Of a stretch of DNA of 18,559 nt, positions 14,179 to 18,559 are shown piece by piece. Position numbers and translations under genes: made by a program. Location: contig DAZF01000070.1 of NCBI GenBank assembly GCA_002507205.1, positions 1-18,559 on the forward strand. The letters run 5' to 3'. The notes under the pieces are model-generated. The model did not search any database and was not told the origin of the DNA. It worked only from the letters and a program-made list of their open reading frames with translations. Position 1 is the stretch's first letter, and every line of letters begins with the position of its first letter. Source of the stretch: Methanolobus sp. UBA32 (GTDB taxonomy: Archaea; Halobacteriota; Methanosarcinia; Methanosarcinales; Methanosarcinaceae).

Positions 14179-14745
14179 ATGGTAAGCAAAGAAGAACTCT
14201 GTGGGATTGTCGATGCTCTTGGTGCACTGACGGCTGAGGAAATCTACTCTGTCACAAAAGAATTATATTTACTCCGGGGTAACGTTCCGTTGACTCTGCC
14301 TTCAATAAAAAACCTTTGTGTAGAAGCTGAAAAAGAACACCTGATAGCTGTTGTATCCTGGGGGGAGATTGAAGGACTGGATAAGGATGAACTTTCTTAT
14401 TACATCTCAGGACCAAACGCCTTTCCGGAGGTTCCTTTTGATCTGAGTGAGGTCATCGACATACTTGAGATGACAAAAAGGGAAGTTGATCTTGGCAGAG
14501 TGTCCGGCAGATTCAGCAAGAACCTGCATAAAAGGATAAAAAATCTGGACGATAAGATCAATTCTGTCAATGAGGGTAGATTTCATCCGAAAGACCTGGA
14601 AAACCTTGAACACAGGTATAGTGATATATTGAATCAGTATTATGATTACAGTTTCTGGCTACCGGGGGATATGTCCGATATCGGAGCTGAGATACAGGAA
14701 CTTAGTAACAGAATAGAATCTTTGAAGTCGGCACAAGGTATTTGA
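14179..14745 (+). CDS. Conserved-looking protein of unknown function, between Vms1-like and RlmE
   Basis: I cannot assign this 188-residue soluble protein. The first part (EELCGIVDALGALTAEEIYSVTKELYLLRG) looks like a helical pair and recalls a small haloarchaeal family of unknown function with the same opening pattern, from memory only. The middle holds LPSIKNLCVEAEKEHLIAVV, and the end is helical and charged (DLENLEHRYSDILNQYYDYSFW; GAEIQELSNRIESLK), with likely coiled-coil character. No metal site or catalytic motif stands out. AAGGT lies nine bases before the ATG, and it follows the Vms1-like gene by 15 bases and precedes rlmE by 26, so co-expression with translation-related genes is likely. 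Confidence 0.8.
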   Translation: MVSKEELCGIVDALGALTAEEIYSVTKELYLLRGNVPLTLPSIKNLCVEAEKEHLIAVVSWGEIEGLDKDELSYYISGPNAFPEVPFDLSEVIDILEMTKREVDLGRVSGRFSKNLHKRIKNLDDKINSVNEGRFHPKDLENLEHRYSDILNQYYDYSFWLPGDMSDIGAEIQELSNRIESLKSAQGI

Positions 14746-14771
14746 CTTTTAGGTATTATCAAGGTATTCAT

Positions 14772-15545
14772 ATGGCAAGAGACAGGCGAGATAAATATTA
14801 CTGGAAAGCAAAGGACGAAGGTTATCGTTCAAGGGCATCTTACAAGCTTTTCCAGATAAATGGAAAACACCATATAATAAAAGAAGGGGATACTGTGGTG
14901 GACTTAGGTGCCGCTCCCGGAGGCTGGCTGGAAGTCGCAAAGGAAATATCAGGCGGACGAGTGGTAGGTGTTGATCTGAAGAGGATATCTCCCATTGAAG
15001 GCGTTGAGACCGTTATGGGTGATATTACCGCAGACAGAACGATCGAGAAGATCCTGGGACTTGTCGGGCAGGGTGGTGCAGACGTTGTTATCTGTGATGC
15101 TGCGCCAAATCTCAGTGGGAACTGGAGTCTTGATCATGCAAGATCCATCGATCTGACGAGGTCAGCTCTTGGCTGTGCAAAGAAAATTCTCAAACCCAAC
15201 GGACATTTTGTTGTTAAGGTTTTCCAGGGCGACATGTTCAATCAGTTCCTTGAAGAGGTCCGGGATAATTTCGCTTTTACGCGCTCCTACTCTCCTCAGG
15301 CTTCAAGGTCTCAGAGTGCTGAGATATATATTGTTGGTAAGAAGTTCCTGACATCGCCTGTCAGGCGTGGTAGTGAGTTTGAAGTTGAGATAAAGGAACT
15401 GGGTTCAAGCGGTGACGGAGCAGTTCTGATAGACAACTTTGTAGTTTTCGTCAAAGGCGTTGAGCTTGGGGATCGTGTGAGAATAAAGGTTCAGGACGTA
15501 AAGCCGAACTTTGCTTTTGCAGAAGTGATAAAAAGGCTGGAGTAA
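14772..15545 (+). CDS. rlmE: 23S rRNA 2'-O-methyltransferase RlmE with C-terminal TRAM domain
   Basis: This 257-residue SAM-dependent FtsJ/RrmJ-family enzyme methylates the 2'-OH of a uridine in the large-subunit A loop. The catalytic tetrad is complete: K25 (ASYKLFQ), D109 (VICDAAPNLSG), K149 (FVVKVFQG) and E184 (SAEIYIVG). The SAM motif is VVDLGAAPGGW (42-52). A TRAM RNA-binding domain follows (about 197-256: VEIKELGSSGDGAVLIDNFVVFVKG), the normal archaeal form. A frame open 30 bases earlier has an ATG, but AAGGT lies six bases before this one, and MARDRRDKYYWKAKDEGYRSRA is the family's usual beginning. It ends the Vms1-like operon. Confidence 0.93.
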   Translation: MARDRRDKYYWKAKDEGYRSRASYKLFQINGKHHIIKEGDTVVDLGAAPGGWLEVAKEISGGRVVGVDLKRISPIEGVETVMGDITADRTIEKILGLVGQGGADVVICDAAPNLSGNWSLDHARSIDLTRSALGCAKKILKPNGHFVVKVFQGDMFNQFLEEVRDNFAFTRSYSPQASRSQSAEIYIVGKKFLTSPVRRGSEFEVEIKELGSSGDGAVLIDNFVVFVKGVELGDRVRIKVQDVKPNFAFAEVIKRLE

Positions 15546-15595
15546 TATACATAATTTCAGATTGAAATGTAATTATACTTTCTCTCTGGATATTA

Positions 15596-15606
15596 TCTTT
15601 TTTTAT
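15596..15606 (+). terminator. T-run terminator after rlmE
   Basis: TCTTTTTTTAT, about 50 bases after the rlmE stop, is a typical archaeal oligo-T signal. It lies ahead of the TATA box of the next gene. Confidence 0.5.
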
Positions 15607-15631
15607 ACAAGTTTGTTCTATATACTTGTAT
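15605..15631 (+). promoter_or_regulatory. TATA box of the TPR gene within a short inverted repeat
   Basis: TTCTATATACTT (15616-15627) is a strong box A. It is bracketed by the 7-base inverted repeat ATACAAG (15605-15611) and CTTGTAT (15625-15631). The predicted start near 15648 leaves a leader of about 50 bases. Confidence 0.45.
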
Positions 15632-15642
15632 TACTTTCTTGA

Positions 15643-15675
15643 ACAGAACCCCATTCTTTTGTAAAAAGGTTCTGT
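15643..15675 (+). repeat. 8-base inverted repeat in the TPR gene leader
   Basis: ACAGAACC (15643-15650) and GGTTCTGT (15668-15675) are perfect complements separated by 17 bases. They flank the predicted transcription start and leader and could be an operator or a leader hairpin. Confidence 0.45.
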
Positions 15676-15697
15676 AAAACTTTAAGAATCTGGTCAC

Positions 15698-16705
15698 ATG
15701 AATGCTGAAGTCCCTGTTCCAAAAGATCTATCCAAATATATTCCTGTACTTGTTGTCATTATCGTGGTTCTTGTAGCAGGTTATCTACTCTTTGGTGATT
15801 ATATACAGAAACAAAGGACATTGCATGAAGTAGATTCTCTATGGGAGAATGCCTCAACATTGCGGGGAGAAAAAAATTATGATCAGGCATTACAGGTCTA
15901 TAATTCAGTATTCGGAATAATCTCCTCAAATGAATTCCCTCTTGAATATGGGATGAACCATTATTACCGTGGTGTTACATATGAAGAAATGGCTTCAGTG
16001 GATAATGTAAATGCCTCAAGTAACCTGCAGAACAGTATATGTGCATATGACTCCTCCCTGAAGTTCATTGCAAAAACCGAGTACCCGGCTGAATATGCCA
16101 GAGTACAGTACAGTTTGGGTGATGCGTACCTTAAACTATATGCTTTTCAGGTTAGTGATGAGAATATCGACATTTCCATGGGCTACTATAACCAAGCACT
16201 TGATTACTATTCCATAGCTGTGGATCCTGTCTATTTTGCATCTATAAACAACAAGCTTGGAAATGCCTGGCGTAAGAAGGGTAACTCAGCAGGGAATTCC
16301 ATATACCTTCAAAATGCCCTTGACGCATATGGTCAATCCCTGAGGGTTTTCAGGAATGATACTTATCCTCTGGAATATGCAGGGGTTCAGAACAACCTGG
16401 GGAATCTGTATCTTGAAATATCAGAATTCAGTGATAAAAAAAACAATATAAACAATGCTATAATTGCTTTTAATGATGCACTTGACGTATACACCATCGA
16501 AAGCCATCCTGTAGAGTATGCTACTCTCCAGAACAACCTTGGAAATGCCTATTTTGCCATGTCTGAAATAGAGAATAAAGAAAGCAATGTCGAAATGGCG
16601 GTTAACGCCTATCATGAGGCATTAAAGGTATTTACGATCAGCCTTTTCCCTCAGGAGCATGAGGGTGTCATTCATAATATTGCAAGGGCTTACAAAAGCC
16701 TTTAA
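15698..16705 (+). CDS. Membrane-anchored TPR-repeat protein
   Basis: This 335-residue protein has one N-terminal membrane span (about 14-32, VLVVIIVVLVAGYLLFG), with the rest predicted as TPR helices. Repeats of about 45-55 residues recur with the pattern YP-x-EYA...NNLGNAY...AL-x-Y, e.g. YPLEYAGVQNNLGNLYLEIS and HPVEYATLQNNLGNAYFAMS, plus shorter earlier copies. Such arrays bind peptides and organise protein complexes. The partner is unknown. No clear ribosome site precedes the ATG. It is a single-gene unit, convergent with the DUF211 gene. Confidence 0.82.
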   Translation: MNAEVPVPKDLSKYIPVLVVIIVVLVAGYLLFGDYIQKQRTLHEVDSLWENASTLRGEKNYDQALQVYNSVFGIISSNEFPLEYGMNHYYRGVTYEEMASVDNVNASSNLQNSICAYDSSLKFIAKTEYPAEYARVQYSLGDAYLKLYAFQVSDENIDISMGYYNQALDYYSIAVDPVYFASINNKLGNAWRKKGNSAGNSIYLQNALDAYGQSLRVFRNDTYPLEYAGVQNNLGNLYLEISEFSDKKNNINNAIIAFNDALDVYTIESHPVEYATLQNNLGNAYFAMSEIENKESNVEMAVNAYHEALKVFTISLFPQEHEGVIHNIARAYKSL

Positions 16706-16762
16706 GCAAATTAAAAATAAAAATGATGGTTAAAAGGGAAAAGAGGTATTGATTTAATACTT

Positions 16763-17053
16763 TTATCTTTCCTGTAGTGTCTCTACTTCTTCTACAAGCC
16801 TCTTTCCGGCGGCAATCTCATCTATGCTGTGTACAACTGCTCCGAGATTCTCAATGGAGTCTTTTACTTCTTCATAGTCGAGATTTTCACCTTCAATGGT
16901 GATCTTGACCGTTTCAGTCTGCTGGTCTACCTCATAAAGACTGAGGTTTACTCCATGTACTCCCGGGAGTACACTTAGTGTCTTAGACAATTCAACAATT
17001 GATGGATGATGGGGTTTAAGCACATCCAGAACCAATCTTCTAATTCCTGTCAA
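16763..17053 (-). CDS. DUF211 family protein
   Basis: This 96-residue protein has the archaeal DUF211 pattern: [23 protein letters not shown] at the N-terminus, [27 protein letters not shown] in the middle and [19 protein letters not shown] at the end, a small ferredoxin-like fold. Its function is not established. The start codon is TTG: GGAAGGATG lies just before it, the ATG in that string gives an immediate stop, and no in-frame ATG exists downstream. The convergent TPR gene ends 57 bases away. Confidence 0.88.
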   Translation of the reverse strand: MTGIRRLVLDVLKPHHPSIVELSKTLSVLPGVHGVNLSLYEVDQQTETVKITIEGENLDYEEVKDSIENLGAVVHSIDEIAAGKRLVEEVETLQER

Positions 17054-17091
17054 TTTTTCATCCTTCCTTATAAGAAAGCCATAGCTCTAAG

Positions 17092-17102
17092 AATATTTAA
17101 AC
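17092..17102 (-). promoter_or_regulatory. TATA box of the DUF211 gene
   Basis: The minus strand reads GTTTAAATATT, a near-ideal box A. The start is expected near 17070, giving a leader of about 17 bases that contains GGAAGG. Confidence 0.55.
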
Positions 17103-17114
17103 TTATAAGAATTG

Positions 17115-17124
17115 CCTATAAAAC
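17115..17124 (+). promoter_or_regulatory. TATA box of the PHP gene
   Basis: CCTATAAAAC fits box A. The expected start is near 17146, giving a leader of about 65 bases that ends in the TGAGGT ribosome site six bases before the ATG. Confidence 0.4.
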
Positions 17125-17211
17125 ATTATATTATTTTTGTCTTCCTATGAATGGCTTTATCTAATTTCAGGACATATTATGTTCCATTCTCATAATCAAT
17201 GAGGTATTCCT

Positions 17212-17850
17212 ATGATCGATATGCATACTCATTCTATTTTCAGTGATGGTGAGCTCATTCCAAGTGAACTTGTGAGACGGGCTGTAGTTCATGGTTACAG
17301 GGCTATAGGTATCACTGACCACGCAGATTTCACAAATGTAGAACATGTTCTCAAAAACGTAAGTAAGGCCAAGTACCTTGAGGATGAGTTTGACATTCAG
17401 GTTAAAGTGGGTGTTGAGATAACCCATGTTCCTCCCAGAAAGATAGCTCCACTTGCAAGAATGGCAAAAGAGCTGGGTGCGGAAATTGTGGTTGTCCATG
17501 GTGAGACCATAAATGAACCTGTTATGCCGGGTACAAATGCTGCTTCAGTTGAACTTGCAGATGTGGATATACTTGCCCATCCTGGTTTTATTACGGTTGA
17601 AGAAGCTGAGATCGCCCGTGATAATGACGTATGTCTTGAGATAACTGCCAGGAATGGACATAACAGGACAAACGGTCACGTTGCAAGGATTGGCATGGAA
17701 GCCGGTGCAACTCTTGTAGTTGATACTGATACCCATAGTCCGGAAAATCTTATCACAAAGGAATTTGCCCTGAAAGTTGCCATGGGTGCGGGATTAACTG
17801 AAAAGCAGGCGCAAGCTGTACTTGATAACTCACTCCGTTTTCTGGAGTGA
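17212..17850 (+). CDS. PHP-domain metal-dependent phosphoesterase
   Basis: This 212-residue protein has the full PHP metal set: HTHS (H5, H7), D12, H37 (GITDHAD), E69 (GVEI), H96 (VVVHGE), H123 (ILAHPG) and D173/H175 (DTDTHS). The family includes histidinol phosphatases and other phosphoesterases. The short length and the archaeal context fit the histidinol-phosphatase-like branch, but the substrate is not certain. TGAGGT precedes the ATG. The cyclase-family gene follows after 21 bases, probably in the same transcript. Confidence 0.88.
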   Translation: MIDMHTHSIFSDGELIPSELVRRAVVHGYRAIGITDHADFTNVEHVLKNVSKAKYLEDEFDIQVKVGVEITHVPPRKIAPLARMAKELGAEIVVVHGETINEPVMPGTNAASVELADVDILAHPGFITVEEAEIARDNDVCLEITARNGHNRTNGHVARIGMEAGATLVVDTDTHSPENLITKEFALKVAMGAGLTEKQAQAVLDNSLRFLE

Positions 17851-17871
17851 AATCTCTTTCTTCTTTTTCAA

Positions 17872-18519
17872 ATGTCAGGCAGAATAATAGACATCACCAC
17901 CGGCATCTCTGAAAATACGCCGGTGTATGAAGGCGACCCCATCCCACTTATAGAGAAAGTGTCTTCTATAGAAACAGATGGTTTTGTAGTATCCCGGATA
18001 AATATTGGGACGCACACTGGTACTCATGTTGATGCTCCTTCCCATATATTTGAGAATGGAACATGCGTTGATGAGCTTGACCCCGGATCTTTTATTGGAA
18101 AAGCGGTTTTGCTGGATCTGTCTTCAGGGGAAGGTTGCATTACAGAAAATGAGCTTGATATGCACTACGTGGAATATACAGATGAAAAAGATATTGATGT
18201 TCTTCTGATCAAAACAGGAGCACACTTCGAATCATCAGAAACGACGGATTTCGGCAGGAGGCTTGGGGCAACTGCTGGTTCATGGATAATAGAGAGTGGT
18301 TTTCGGGTAGTAGGTGTGGATACTCTTTCAGTTGACTCGGAATCCTCTCTGCCAAACCATGATCTATTTTTGCGCAATGGATTGAATATTGTTGAGTATT
18401 TGAACTTCTCTGAAGCAACCGCTGGTATTTATTTTTTCATATGTCTACCATTGAAACTGATCGGATGTGATGGTGCGCCCGCACGTGCAATTCTGATGGA
18501 TAAGTCATGTTTTGCATGA
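17872..18519 (+). CDS. Cyclase/kynurenine formamidase-family metal hydrolase
   Basis: This 215-residue member of the putative cyclase family has the metal motif HTGTHVDAPSH (48-58, with H48, H52, D54, H58), preceded by DITTGISENTPVYEGDP, a typical opening, and followed by GKAVLLDLS, DVLLIKTG and VVGVDTLSVD. Characterised relatives hydrolyse N-formylkynurenine or other amides; the substrate here is unknown. The ribosome site is weak: the nearest GGAG is at the end of the PHP gene, 22 bases away, too far to be optimal. The protein appears complete, and the window ends 40 bases later. Confidence 0.85.
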   Translation: MSGRIIDITTGISENTPVYEGDPIPLIEKVSSIETDGFVVSRINIGTHTGTHVDAPSHIFENGTCVDELDPGSFIGKAVLLDLSSGEGCITENELDMHYVEYTDEKDIDVLLIKTGAHFESSETTDFGRRLGATAGSWIIESGFRVVGVDTLSVDSESSLPNHDLFLRNGLNIVEYLNFSEATAGIYFFICLPLKLIGCDGAPARAILMDKSCFA

Positions 18520-18559
18520 CAGTGGGCACGTTATATAGAGGCCGTCTAATTAGAATTTC

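Noticed and set aside
14742..14771. Earlier ATG extending RlmE by 10 residues
   Set aside because: The RlmE family begins at MARDRRDKYY and AAGGT precedes that ATG; the extension would overlap the upstream stop.
16746..16760. GTATT/AATAC stem between the convergent TPR and DUF211 genes as a bidirectional terminator
   Set aside because: Only five A/T-rich pairs with no flanking T-run on either strand; too weak to annotate.
1..18559. CRISPR array, insertion sequence or transposase
   Set aside because: No regular repeat-spacer pattern, transposase motif or terminal inverted repeats were seen; the repeats present are short operator-like or promoter-linked dyads.

Overview
The window is archaeal and most likely comes from a methylotrophic methanogen of the Methanosarcinaceae (Methanolobus/Methanococcoides-like). 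Three things point there. It carries the archaeal CoA pathway enzymes (pantoate kinase and phosphopantothenate synthetase) instead of the bacterial PanC/PanK route. It carries the methanogen-style pair of a 5'-deoxyadenosine/SAH deaminase beside an S-adenosyl/S-inosylhomocysteine hydrolase. It has archaeal TATA boxes (TTTAWATA type), T-rich terminators and a TRAM-tailed RlmE. The genus is an inference and not proven.

Layout. (1) 1-37: the 5' part of a tRNA-Lys(UUU) on the minus strand, cut by the window edge, with a curious protein-like fragment running into it. (2) 371-7539: a long minus-strand gene train, read right to left: coaBC, pantoate kinase, an SPFH/prohibitin membrane protein, phosphopantothenate synthetase, an HD-domain phosphohydrolase, the SAH/5'-deoxyadenosine deaminase and the SAH/SIH hydrolase. 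It combines CoA biosynthesis with recycling of the methyl-transfer by-product S-adenosylhomocysteine. (3) 7689-8222: a lone GNAT acetyltransferase. (4) 8257-11847: a divergent regulatory and transport module. A BlaI/MecI-type repressor and a small membrane metalloprotease lie leftward. A MacB/FtsX-type ABC permease, its ATPase and a DUF2318-type cysteine-rich lipoprotein lie rightward. The shared intergenic region holds four copies of a CTTTAC-N7-GTAAAG dyad, which I read as the repressor's operators. (5) 11870-13008: a strong hairpin terminator, a possible 35-residue membrane miniprotein, and a SUMF1/FGE-fold lipoprotein that lacks the FGE cysteines. (6) 13138-15545: a translation-linked group with a Vms1-like (VLRF1) release-factor homologue carrying a GGFSQ motif, an unrecognised 188-residue protein, and the rRNA methyltransferase RlmE. 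(7) 15698-18519: a membrane-anchored TPR protein, a DUF211 protein (convergent), a PHP-domain phosphoesterase and a cyclase/formamidase-family hydrolase.

Most noteworthy is the module at 8257-11847. It has the logic of the bacterial bla/mec systems (repressor plus membrane protease), but the protease has no extracellular sensor domain. The apparent target is an ABC exporter-like complex with an Fe-S/metal-type lipoprotein instead of a beta-lactamase. Secondary points are the in-frame TAG|ATG junction between coaBC and pantoate kinase (relevant because this family can read UAG as pyrrolysine) and the SAH-recycling pair embedded in a CoA operon. All assignments rest on reading motifs by eye; no database search was run.
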